DNA of 24,551 nt, from positions 1 to 24,551 of IMG/VR virus record IMGVR_UViG_3300020177_000062, one strand, 5' to 3'. Below the pieces are notes generated by a model. The model saw only the letters and a list, made by a program, of their open reading frames with translations, was not told where the DNA came from and ran no database searches. Below are positions 1 through 5,815 of this stretch, piece by piece. The DNA comes from a virus. Within the stretch, counting starts at the first letter, position 1. The number at the start of each line of letters is the position of its first letter. The position numbers and the translations under genes are program-made.

Positions 1-201
1 CCCTTTATCCTGATACAATCCGTATTCCTCCATCTCAAACTCCAAGAGGATAGAATTAGGCATCTCCTTTACCTTACCCTTTAAACTATTATAAAGTTCC
101 TTAGAAACGTTCTTACGACTTTTTGTAAGCCTTGTGCGTGCCTGTTGTATAACAAAGTTCTTAAAGGATTCTAAAGCCTCCTGTGTTTTGGTTAGTCGCA
201 T
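1..201 (-). CDS. Tail completion protein, HK97 gp10-like (partial)
   Basis: The ATG at 201-199 opens a frame that runs off the left edge of the window, giving 67 codons. The visible part begins MRLTKTQEALESF, is basic and helical, and ends in a stretch rich in Phe, Glu and Gly followed by QDKG. This resembles the N-terminal half of HK97 gp10-like head-tail joining or tail completion proteins, which in Bacteroidetes phages commonly carry an 'EYGxYQDKG' segment; this is a judgement from memory of the family. The start overlaps the stop of the upstream tail gene by 10 nt, so the two are probably translationally coupled. The C-terminus is missing, so the family call cannot be confirmed from the window alone. 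A tape-measure gene would be expected next to the left. Confidence 0.6.
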   Translation of the reverse strand, partial: MRLTKTQEALESFKNFVIQQARTRLTKSRKNVSKELYNSLKGKVKEMPNSILLEFEMEEYGLYQDKG

Positions 202-650
202 ATTGTCATATCGTTTTGTACTACTACATCAAATGTAGCTGCCCATCCTGCTAACTTGTTTTCAAATCTATCTACAAATGGCTCACAAGTAACATCTCCC
301 TGTACTTGATAAAGGTCTGTATATAAATCCCCTCTTTGTAGGATGTTTATTACTCTTGTCTGTAAAGCTAATTGAGTGTTTAACACATCCTGCTCGTTGT
401 CGTTTCCTACGAATATATCAGTAACCTCATCTTTGCTTATGTCTACAATGTCCATAGAAAGAATACTAATATTAAACGTTAGCGTTTTAGTTCCTACAGT
501 AGTGTTGTTTACTGTGATATGAGACAAAGGAAAGATTGTTTGTTTGTTGAGGTCTACATCATCAATAGAACCAAATGTAACCGTATTTACAAATGGCTCT
601 GCTAATAGCGTGTCTTTTAGTTTGTCTGTTACGTTGTAAAACCCTTTCAT
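192..650 (-). CDS. Tail terminator / tail completion-like protein
   Basis: A 152-residue protein beginning MKGFYNVTDKLK, with a mixed alpha/beta composition and no membrane segment. The stretch around residues 68-92 (DIVDISKDE, GNDNEQDVLN) and the region near residue 130 (ERF/DRFEN, GWAATFDV) match my memory of a conserved tail protein of Bacteroidetes siphophages lying between the tail assembly chaperone and the tape-measure gene. The position supports a tail terminator or tail completion role: the start ATG (650-648) overlaps the stop of the -1-frame chaperone extension as ATGA, and the end overlaps the gp10-like gene. The precise biochemical role is inference. The protein is full length. 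Confidence 0.6.
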   Translation of the reverse strand: MKGFYNVTDKLKDTLLAEPFVNTVTFGSIDDVDLNKQTIFPLSHITVNNTTVGTKTLTFNISILSMDIVDISKDEVTDIFVGNDNEQDVLNTQLALQTRVINILQRGDLYTDLYQVQGDVTCEPFVDRFENKLAGWAATFDVVVQNDMTICD

Positions 651-898
651 CGTTTCTTAATCAGTTTCTTTTCTAATTCTATTTTATCTTTTTCAAAAGC
701 CAAGTACATTAAGCACTCGTGTACATTGAGTTTGGTAACCTCATCAAACTTGGTAACATCTCCTTTAGCAATTCCATAGACCGATTGATACCAACCCCAC
801 TTGCTTCCAAACGTTCCCTCTGTTGAGTAGTTAGCTTCTGTGTTTCCTTCTGTAAATAGTTCAGGATAGTTTGTATTAACTCGTTGTTTAAATTCCAA
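647..898 (-). CDS. Tail assembly chaperone, -1 frame extension (gpT-like)
   Basis: This open frame has no ATG; its first codon is TTG at 898-896, exactly where ribosomes would land after a -1 slip on the T9 run of the overlapping chaperone gene. It encodes 83 residues with a compact conserved-looking core (GSKWGWYQSVYGIAKGD, then NVHECLMYLAFEKDK) and a charged helical tail. That core matches my recollection of C-terminal domains of Bacteroidetes phage tail chaperones. Its TGA overlaps the ATG of the next tail gene as ATGA, as expected of a real gene. The predicted fusion is 161 residues from the upstream frame plus these 83, about 244 residues, analogous to lambda gpGT. Independent initiation at TTG is possible but less likely. 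Confidence 0.72.
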   Translation of the reverse strand: MEFKQRVNTNYPELFTEGNTEANYSTEGTFGSKWGWYQSVYGIAKGDVTKFDEVTKLNVHECLMYLAFEKDKIELEKKLIKKR

Positions 899-1380
899 AA
901 AAAAACCATAGCAGCAAACACTACATCTAAAGGCATATACTTTAGTCTGTCATTCATTCCACTATATGGTTCTATATTGTACTTATGTCCTTTCTTATAG
1001 TTGATTGGTCTGTATAGTACACTCATTGCTTTGTGCATTGTCTGCCAATCTCCCAAGTTCTCATCAAGGTCTATATACTCCCCTAATGTCATATCGTCTA
1101 ATACAGGTATAAAACCGTATTCTACACCTCCTAATTCAAAGGTAGGAATCAATGTATGTTTAGTGTCGAATATCTTATTTAAGTGTACTGCTATCTCCTG
1201 TACAGATTTGTATTTAATCTCTGCTACATCTTTCAAGTCAAGATTACAAAATATCTCTACCATTTTTTGAAGCAGGAATGTAGAACCTTGATTGTCCTTT
1301 GTGTTCAGCTTCTCAAATCTTTGATACTGTCCTAAAGTAATCTCGTTAAGTGAATCAGGTACGTTTATTTCAACTTTCAT
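709..1380 (-). CDS. Tail assembly chaperone (gpG-like)
   Basis: A 223-residue protein beginning MKVEINVPDSLNEITLGQYQRF. Proteins with this N-terminus and with a 'DDMTLGEYIDLD' segment occur upstream of tape-measure genes in Bacteroidetes phages and are thought to act as tail assembly chaperones that bind the tape-measure protein. Codons 159-162 are GTT TTT TTT TGG, a run of nine T residues. Downstream of it both this frame (to 709) and the -1 frame (to 647) stay open, the hallmark of the gpG/gpGT recoding system. The gene is preceded by a terminator (1413-1441) and a candidate late promoter (1386-1411) only 5 nt before the ATG, so it probably heads a tail transcription unit. The function rests on position and recoding architecture. 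Confidence 0.72.
   Translation of the reverse strand: MKVEINVPDSLNEITLGQYQRFEKLNTKDNQGSTFLLQKMVEIFCNLDLKDVAEIKYKSVQEIAVHLNKIFDTKHTLIPTFELGGVEYGFIPVLDDMTLGEYIDLDENLGDWQTMHKAMSVLYRPINYKKGHKYNIEPYSGMNDRLKYMPLDVVFAAMVFFWNLNNELIQTILNYLQKETQKLTTQQRERLEASGVGINRSMELLKEMLPSLMRLPNSMYTSA
895..906 (-). other. -1 ribosomal frameshift slippery site (T9 run)
   Basis: On the minus strand the sequence reads G-TTTTTTTTT-GG. In the chaperone frame this is GTT TTT TTT TGG, which contains a perfect X XXY YYZ heptamer (T TTT TTT, 904-898). A -1 slip joins Phe161 to the frame starting TTG GAA TTT AAA. Transcriptional slippage on the homopolymer would have the same outcome. A homopolymer sequencing error is a weaker explanation, because both frames remain open for about 190 nt and both end in sensible places. 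Confidence 0.7.
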
Positions 1381-1385
1381 ATAAT

Positions 1386-1411
1386 TACAATAAATAAGTC
1401 ATTAATATGTA
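1386..1411 (-). promoter_or_regulatory. Candidate phage late promoter P7 (tail genes)
   Basis: The minus strand reads TACATA-N14-ATTGTA, ending 5 nt before the chaperone ATG. The ATTGTA box and the 14-nt spacing match the other candidate late promoters exactly; the upstream box matches AACAAA at four of six positions, so this is the weakest member of the set. It lies just downstream of a terminator hairpin. Confidence 0.5.
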
Positions 1412-1412
1412 T

Positions 1413-1441
1413 AAAAAGGAAAAGGTAGCACAAAGCCACCT
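1413..1441 (-). terminator. Intrinsic terminator
   Basis: On the minus strand, AGGTGGC and GCTACCT form a 7-bp stem (one G-U pair) around a 5-nt loop, followed by TTTTCCTTTTT. It ends the terminase-side unit, 30 nt after the stop of the 72-aa gene, and precedes the candidate tail promoter. The stem-loop is closely similar to the hairpin at 19571-19597. Confidence 0.65.
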
Positions 1442-1470
1442 AATCCCCAATTTAACCAAATGAAAAAATA

Positions 1471-1689
1471 TTAACTATTTAATATGAATCTTTTATATGC
1501 GTATTCGTAAGCAGTCTCTATTGCATCTACTAACTCTTTACTGTTCTGTGCATAGGTTATCTTTTGACTTCCTATATTTCTTTGACCTTTGTAGTCAATG
1601 TAAAGTGTTACATCAGAACCTTTATAACCACCTCGCTTTGTAGGTTTCTGTACAACGTAAATATCCTCGTACCAACACGCTTGTTTCAT
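1471..1689 (-). CDS. Hypothetical protein
   Basis: A 72-residue protein starting MKQACWYEDIYVVQKP if the ATG at 1689 is used, 1 nt after the stop of the upstream membrane-protein gene. An in-frame ATG at 1704 would add five residues (MEYHK) and overlap that gene; I prefer the shorter form for its spacing. The protein is rich in Tyr and Lys, with a 'TLYIDYKGQRNIGSQKITYAQNSKEL' type beta-rich centre and a helical C-terminus. I recognise no family. It is the last gene of the terminase unit before the terminator at 1413-1441. Confidence 0.6.
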   Translation of the reverse strand: MKQACWYEDIYVVQKPTKRGGYKGSDVTLYIDYKGQRNIGSQKITYAQNSKELVDAIETAYEYAYKRFILNS

Positions 1690-1690
1690 C

Positions 1691-1873
1691 TTATGATATT
1701 CCAAGAATCTTATCTGTTATTTCGTTTGCCCATAGCATAAAGTATAAAAATCCATACATTGATGCTAATCCAAATAATCCAAAGAGTAAAGAGTAGCCTA
1801 TGAACTTAATTGTGTTCTTGCGGTTCTCTTTCTTTGTTAAATTACTAATTAATACTTCTGTAAAATCTTCCAT
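1691..1873 (-). CDS. Small single-span membrane protein
   Basis: A 60-residue protein with a basic N-terminal third (residues 1-22, KKENRKN) followed by a long hydrophobic segment at about residues 24-48 (FIGYSLLFGLFGLASMYGFL), which should span the inner membrane. No conserved motif is recognised. It is downstream of the large terminase, followed at 1 nt by the next small gene, with 62 nt of very AT-rich sequence between it and the terminase stop. A role in membrane physiology or superinfection immunity is possible but unsupported. Confidence 0.6.
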   Translation of the reverse strand: MEDFTEVLISNLTKKENRKNTIKFIGYSLLFGLFGLASMYGFLYFMLWANEITDKILGIS

Positions 1874-1935
1874 AATTATTGATTTAATTAAACTTTGTTT
1901 ATACGAATATATAAACTTTTTTTAAACAATCCTAA

Positions 1936-3105
1936 TTAATAGATAAAATATTCTCCTTTATTAGGATTCTCTAATTGGTCAGTAAGAACATATCGTGCTG
2001 CATCTATACAGTCAGGATGTTCTCCTGTAGGTTTTTGTAGTGTGTTACCTTCTTTATCTTTTGCCCATACATATCCTTGTAGTTCTCTTTTTAAGTTCTT
2101 GCTTCTTGCAGTAACGTATATCTCGTTTTGATTGATGAGGTTAATACCATACACTATACTATCTCTGCCTTTGCTTACTCCATATACAGAGTGTCCATAT
2201 CCTTGTAACTCCGCTATAGATTTCGGTTCTGCTGAATCAGCAACAATGTTTTCTTTTATGTCCTGTTGTTGTAGGAAGCGACTTATATCTCTATTTAACA
2301 TTCCTTTCTTATAAAGAACCTCATCAAAGATATAAGCATCATTCCATTTATATAATGCAATCAAGGTAGTAGGGTCTACTGAATAACCAAAGTCCATACC
2401 ATAAGCCATTAGCCTTGCATCTTCAGGAAGTCTATCTATTTCTTTCCAATCAGGAATACATACACCTTCTAAACTACCTGTTTCTCCTAATCCATATACT
2501 TTCCACCAATTTGCCCAATACGTAGAAGTCTTTGCTTTCTCTTTAGCTTTCTCTATTTCTTTTACTATAGATTCAGGTAGTGCATTATTATCTTTGTAAG
2601 TAAGTGTGATGTAATCGGTGTCCTGCTTTCCTACCAATTCTTTGTCTACCCAAAACAAATTAGATGGATTGTAGTCTAACCATATAGTTCCGCTTGTTCT
2701 TACTGCTAATTGTGTATAAGCATCAAAAGGAACGTTGTTACACTCGTTAATGTATAAGTCTGTTCGTCTTGCACCTCTTAACTTATCAGGTTGGTCTGTA
2801 GAAAAGAACTCTATATAGCTACCATTTGAAAAGGTGTATTTTAAGGTACTTTTATTGAACTGACTATCACTATACCTATTGAGACCTTTTAGAATCGATA
2901 AGAAGTCCTTAATACAGCCCCTACGTAAGTGTGGAATGGATTCAGATACTACGCTTATTTCTTTTCCTTTGTTTCTTATAGCATAGTTAATCAATAAAGC
3001 AAGAATCGATATAGTCTTGGATGCTGATGTTCCACCTTTAACTATTCGTATCCTGCTTTTAAGTTTTTGTAGCTTTTTAAGTGCTATTGTTTTCTTAACC
3101 TGCAT
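1936..3105 (-). CDS. Terminase large subunit
   Basis: A 389-residue two-domain DNA packaging motor. The ATPase part has a Walker-A-like loop GGTSASKT (residues 24-31), with Ser/Ala in place of the usual Gly, as is common in PBSX/Terminase_3-type subunits, and a Walker B DLYINE (116-121) whose Glu is the likely catalytic base. The RNase H-like nuclease part shows acidic residues in MDFGYSVDPT (Asp238), VADSAEP (Asp290) and HPDCIDAARY (Asp365/Asp368). It would translocate DNA into proheads through the portal and cut the concatemer. It is short for the family but both domains look complete. The start overlaps the stop of the small subunit as TAATG, indicating coupled translation. Confidence 0.93.
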   Translation of the reverse strand: MQVKKTIALKKLQKLKSRIRIVKGGTSASKTISILALLINYAIRNKGKEISVVSESIPHLRRGCIKDFLSILKGLNRYSDSQFNKSTLKYTFSNGSYIEFFSTDQPDKLRGARRTDLYINECNNVPFDAYTQLAVRTSGTIWLDYNPSNLFWVDKELVGKQDTDYITLTYKDNNALPESIVKEIEKAKEKAKTSTYWANWWKVYGLGETGSLEGVCIPDWKEIDRLPEDARLMAYGMDFGYSVDPTTLIALYKWNDAYIFDEVLYKKGMLNRDISRFLQQQDIKENIVADSAEPKSIAELQGYGHSVYGVSKGRDSIVYGINLINQNEIYVTARSKNLKRELQGYVWAKDKEGNTLQKPTGEHPDCIDAARYVLTDQLENPNKGEYFIY

Positions 3106-3362
3106 TAATCAATATCCTCAATGAAAAGCGGTAAATCTTCATTGATTGTAATATCTTTTGTTTCTCTTGGTTTACCAAGATAGTAGTTTAAGTACAATTG
3201 AATCCACTTTAGTTCTCCTGATTCAACACCTTTCTTTAAGGCATCAAGTGCAGCATCTTCTAAAGGAGATAATCTTTCTACAAGTTTTATTTCTTCGCTT
3301 TTAGGTTTTCTTCCTGCGAACCCTTTTGTAGAATGACCACCATTATTTTTTCTACCATCCAT
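3105..3362 (-). CDS. Terminase small subunit-like protein
   Basis: An 85-residue protein directly before the large terminase, sharing a 1-nt TAATG overlap. The N-terminus is glycine- and lysine-rich and probably disordered (MDGRKNNGGHSTKGFAGRKP), followed by a helical core (PLEDAALDALKKGVESGEL, WIQLYLNYYLGKP) of the type seen in small DNA-packaging proteins of Bacteroidetes phages. The GRK(P) start followed by a YYLGKP(R/K) segment is recurrent in such proteins. The expected role is recognition of the packaging site and recruitment of the large subunit. It is short and lacks an obvious N-terminal helix-turn-helix, so the assignment rests on position and general resemblance. A candidate late promoter lies upstream at 3390-3415. 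Confidence 0.68.
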   Translation of the reverse strand: MDGRKNNGGHSTKGFAGRKPKSEEIKLVERLSPLEDAALDALKKGVESGELKWIQLYLNYYLGKPRETKDITINEDLPLFIEDID

Positions 3363-3389
3363 AATTAAAATAGATTAATTAATTAATTA

Positions 3390-3415
3390 TACAATAACTT
3401 TATTTACAAAGTGTT
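3390..3415 (-). promoter_or_regulatory. Candidate phage late promoter P6 (terminase genes)
   Basis: The minus strand reads AACACT-N14-ATTGTA, keeping the AAC core and exact spacing of the candidate late promoters. It begins at the end of the DnaA-like gene and lies 27 nt before the small terminase ATG, so this unit would have a real leader. The leader contains a short run of ATTA repeats (about 3374-3389). Confidence 0.6.
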
Positions 3416-3869
3416 AATTAATAAACCCATACTTCTGATAGAACTTCTCTCTACGAGTGTGCTTCTCTGTTATATCTTTTAGTGCATTACGTAGGTCGTT
3501 TATTATCTCTTCCTGCTCTTTTACCTGTTCTTTAAGCTGAACGTATTTAAGCACTATAGATTCATCTAATTCTATTACGTTATCTTTTTCATCTTCAAAG
3601 TTTCTTACTTTGTTTCGTAGGATTCGTAGATTGTTTTTTATCCTGTTGTCGTATTCTATCCAATTATTCAAAGACCTTATACCGTGCAATACAGAAGCGT
3701 GGTCTCTGTTTACCTGTTCGCCTATTTCTTCAAGGCTTAACTTTGTAAACTCTCTGCATAGCTTATAAAAGATTGCTCTTGCTTCTACATATTGTCTCTT
3801 ACGAGTATTTCTTTTAAGGTTTAATTCAAAGTAGTTATCTACTATTTCTTTAATCATCTGTTTGTTCAT
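3414..3869 (-). CDS. DnaA domain IV-like DNA-binding protein
   Basis: A 151-residue protein. Residues about 22-75 resemble the C-terminal DNA-binding domain of DnaA: a basic helix, then LCREFTKLSLEEIGEQ and the signature-like RDHASVLHGIRSL, corresponding to the DnaA box-binding 'GRDHTTVLHA' segment. The AAA+ domain of DnaA is absent. The C-terminal half is highly charged with a predicted coiled coil (LKYVQLKEQVKEQEEIINDL, roughly 103-135), which may mediate dimerisation. Stand-alone DnaA-IV-like proteins occur in phages and could act as an origin-binding factor or repressor. The start overlaps the upstream gene by 20 nt; an ATG four codons in is an alternative. It is the last gene of the replication block. 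Confidence 0.75.
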   Translation of the reverse strand: MNKQMIKEIVDNYFELNLKRNTRKRQYVEARAIFYKLCREFTKLSLEEIGEQVNRDHASVLHGIRSLNNWIEYDNRIKNNLRILRNKVRNFEDEKDNVIELDESIVLKYVQLKEQVKEQEEIINDLRNALKDITEKHTRREKFYQKYGFIN

Positions 3870-4065
3870 CTTGTATCTTATTTAGTAATTCGTTTAATGT
3901 CATATATCCTGATTCGTGTATTGCTTTTAATATTCCTGCACACGCTTCATATTCTTCTGCTTTTTCGTATAGTTCAATAGCTTCTTCAAGTTCTTGCAAA
4001 CCTCTGCCATTTGCTATATCTACTAAAGCAAGTAGATAAAATTCTTCTATTATATCTTTATTCAT
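3850..4065 (-). CDS. Hypothetical acidic helical protein
   Basis: A 71-residue acidic, almost fully helical protein with Glu/Ala/Leu-rich stretches (LQELEEAIELYEKAEEYEACAGIL) reminiscent of a single TPR-like helical hairpin. No catalytic motif is visible and no family is recognised. It overlaps the MazG-fusion gene by 8 nt at its start and the DnaA-like gene by 20 nt at its end, so it belongs to the same transcript. Base composition is closer to the surrounding phage genes than to the very AT-rich islet just upstream. Confidence 0.55.
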   Translation of the reverse strand: MNKDIIEEFYLLALVDIANGRGLQELEEAIELYEKAEEYEACAGILKAIHESGYMTLNELLNKIQDEQTDD

Positions 4066-4807
4066 TTTTTACAAAAGTGCCATTAACCATCTTACCTGTT
4101 CTATTTATAATAACATCATAAGCACTTTTAATACAATCTTCTATTTTTAAATTTTCAAGTTCCGCTAAATTAGTTAATACAACAACACAATCACCTATAG
4201 CATCAATTATTTCTTCTTTATCTTTTTTTAATAAAGCTTTAGCCAATTCCCCCGCTTCTTCTTGTAATTTTATATATTGTGTTTTACTATCACCTTTATC
4301 TAATATACCTTTTTCTTTAGCCCATTTTCGTATTAATTCAAAATTTGTATATTCTTTTTTTGACTCTACGTAATTGTATAAACTTTGATTATATATATAC
4401 ATACCAAAATTAGGATATTGACTTTTTGTTAATTTGCTTTTAATAAATTCTAATATGTCTTTGTTAATTTCAATTTCACCAAAATCAGGCAAATTAAGCA
4501 TTTTTAATTTTGAGTGATATTTATCAAAATCTTCTTTATTAAAAACTTTTGCAAAAGTTGTTGTTTCATTGGTTATATGTATTTTTTCCATTGTATTAAA
4601 ATTTAATTGATTATATGGAACTCTATCCCGTTTATACCCGTATTTATCTTGTAATTCAATTTCTTTATTTGAAGCATCATTAATATCTGTAGTTTTATAT
4701 AATATTTCATATTCACTTACTCCTTGTTCTTGAAGCCTTTCTTTTATTCTATGTGTACACCCAATTTTATTTGTTCTTGGTATTCTGTATACATAATAAG
4801 TTGTCAT
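4058..4807 (-). CDS. GIY-YIG-like domain fused to MazG-like pyrophosphohydrolase
   Basis: A 249-residue two-part protein. Residues 1-65 (YYVYRIPRTNKIGCTHRIKERL, then NKEIELQDKYGY) resemble the small GIY-YIG/T5orf172-type nuclease fold of phages: paired Y-x-Y and KIG strands, a basic helix and a late Glu. Residues 158-249 form a MazG-like all-alpha NTP pyrophosphohydrolase, with EEAGE (183-187) and EIIDAIGD (199-206) providing the Glu/Asp residues that bind Mg2+, and a closing INRTGKMVNGTFVK. MazG-family enzymes hydrolyse NTPs or dNTPs to monophosphates. Next to a ThyA-family enzyme, a dCTP- or dUTP-directed activity supplying dNMP is attractive but unproven. It overlaps the upstream ThyA-like gene by 4 nt and shares its very AT-rich composition. 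Confidence 0.78.
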   Translation of the reverse strand: MTTYYVYRIPRTNKIGCTHRIKERLQEQGVSEYEILYKTTDINDASNKEIELQDKYGYKRDRVPYNQLNFNTMEKIHITNETTTFAKVFNKEDFDKYHSKLKMLNLPDFGEIEINKDILEFIKSKLTKSQYPNFGMYIYNQSLYNYVESKKEYTNFELIRKWAKEKGILDKGDSKTQYIKLQEEAGELAKALLKKDKEEIIDAIGDCVVVLTNLAELENLKIEDCIKSAYDVIINRTGKMVNGTFVKNE

Positions 4808-5559
4808 ATAGCTAAAGGTGCTTTAATTAATTTATTTGATTTATAATTATCTAAATAATAATTATTATAATTTCCTTTTAATTGAGGTAATTCATAAGTA
4901 TTACTTTCTAAATATAAATTAACTTGTTCAATATGATTCATATAAATGTGTGCATCAGCTAAATTTAAACCTAATTCATATGGCATTAAATTGCATTGTT
5001 TAGATATTTCAATTAAAAATAAAGCTCCAAAAATTATATCATAAGGTAAACCTAAAAATAAATCTGAACTTCTAAAGTGCATTACTAAATTTAATTTGTT
5101 ATTACTTCTTACAAAATTAAGTTGAGTATAACAACAAGGTAAAGCTTGCTCTTTTAAATCAGATGGATTCCATAAAGTAATAATAGCTCGCCGCGTGTTG
5201 TTTTTAATTTCATTAATGCAATATTTAATTTGATTTATAGAATTATTATAATTTTTAATTTGATATCCATATACTTTCCCAAGCTGACCATTAATTGCAA
5301 ATTCATTCCACCAATTTATATTATTATCTTGTAAATATTTTAAATCGGTACGACCTTCATATATCCATTTAAACTCTGCTAATGCTTTTTTAAAGTATAT
5401 TTTTTTACCTGTTAATATAGGAAAACCATTATTTAATTTAATATTAATACTTTGATTAAATAATTTTAAAGTATTTATACTTGTGCGGTTTTTATTTTCT
5501 TCTCCATATTGCAAAACACGCAATAACAAATCTTTATATGTTTGTTCAAAATTATTCAT
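4804..5559 (-). CDS. ThyA-family pyrimidine (hydroxy)methylase, possibly dCMP-specific
   Basis: A full-length 251-residue thymidylate synthase-fold enzyme. Compared with E. coli ThyA numbering it keeps Glu58 (Glu62 here), Arg126/127 (Arg123/124), Trp80 (Trp84), the catalytic Cys146 (Cys142 in PCCYTQ), Arg166-x-x-Asp169 (Arg163/Asp166), the dNMP-binding HIY (204-206) and a C-terminal KAPLAI. Two changes matter: Asn177, which selects dUMP, aligns without gaps to Asp174 (FLGLPYDI), and His147 is replaced by Cys143. Asp at the Asn177 position is the hallmark of T4 dCMP hydroxymethylase, and N229D in L. casei ThyA confers dCMP methylation. A dCMP methylase or hydroxymethylase is therefore as likely as a true thymidylate synthase. 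It overlaps both MazG-like neighbours by 4-8 nt. Confidence 0.88.
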   Translation of the reverse strand: MNNFEQTYKDLLLRVLQYGEENKNRTSINTLKLFNQSINIKLNNGFPILTGKKIYFKKALAEFKWIYEGRTDLKYLQDNNINWWNEFAINGQLGKVYGYQIKNYNNSINQIKYCINEIKNNTRRAIITLWNPSDLKEQALPCCYTQLNFVRSNNKLNLVMHFRSSDLFLGLPYDIIFGALFLIEISKQCNLMPYELGLNLADAHIYMNHIEQVNLYLESNTYELPQLKGNYNNYYLDNYKSNKLIKAPLAI

Positions 5560-5815
5560 TATTTTTAAAATTATTTAAAGCGGCTATGTAACCAACCGCA
5601 TCTAATAAAGTATCTTCTTTTAAATTATATGCCATTCTGCTTATTTTTAAAGCAATCATACATTTATAAAAATCTTCTGTTGTAATTTTTTTATTACATA
5701 GTTCAGACGCTACTATTGCCGCTTTCTCCATTGATTCTTTAAATGGACCATATTCTCTTTCTTTTTCTTCAGAACGAAGATTAATTATTTTATTAGCTTC
5801 TTCTAATATATTCAT
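5552..5815 (-). CDS. MazG-like / DUF6378-type all-alpha protein
   Basis: An 87-residue helical protein with EEKEREYGPFKESMEKAA near the start and TTEDFYKCMIALKISRMAYN followed by DTLLDAVGYIAAL near the end. This layout (KDYG...F, then LKxxRxxxN, then D...D.xGY) is that of small phage proteins of the DUF6378 type, thought to share the MazG-like pyrophosphohydrolase fold; I rely on memory of the pattern. It probably contributes to dNTP pool control together with the ThyA-family enzyme that it overlaps by 8 nt. Its ATG overlaps the exonuclease stop by 4 nt. Very AT-rich, like the two downstream genes. Confidence 0.68.
   Translation of the reverse strand: MNILEEANKIINLRSEEKEREYGPFKESMEKAAIVASELCNKKITTEDFYKCMIALKISRMAYNLKEDTLLDAVGYIAALNNFKNNE

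Noticed and set aside
1874-1915. A weak eighth late promoter (AACAAA-N14-ATAATT) before the 60-aa membrane protein
   Set aside because: The downstream box matches ATTGTA at only three of six positions, within reach of chance in sequence this AT-rich.
1898-1917. GTTTATA-N6-TATAAAC hairpin followed by T-run on the plus strand
   Set aside because: The stem has almost no GC pairs, and no plus-strand gene exists that it could terminate; it is probably chance in an A/T-rich gap.
3374-3389. Short ATTA tandem repeat before the terminase genes, considered as an origin or packaging-site iteron
   Set aside because: It is only about four copies of a 4-nt A/T unit in an AT-rich leader; no longer repeat or GC-containing unit accompanies it.
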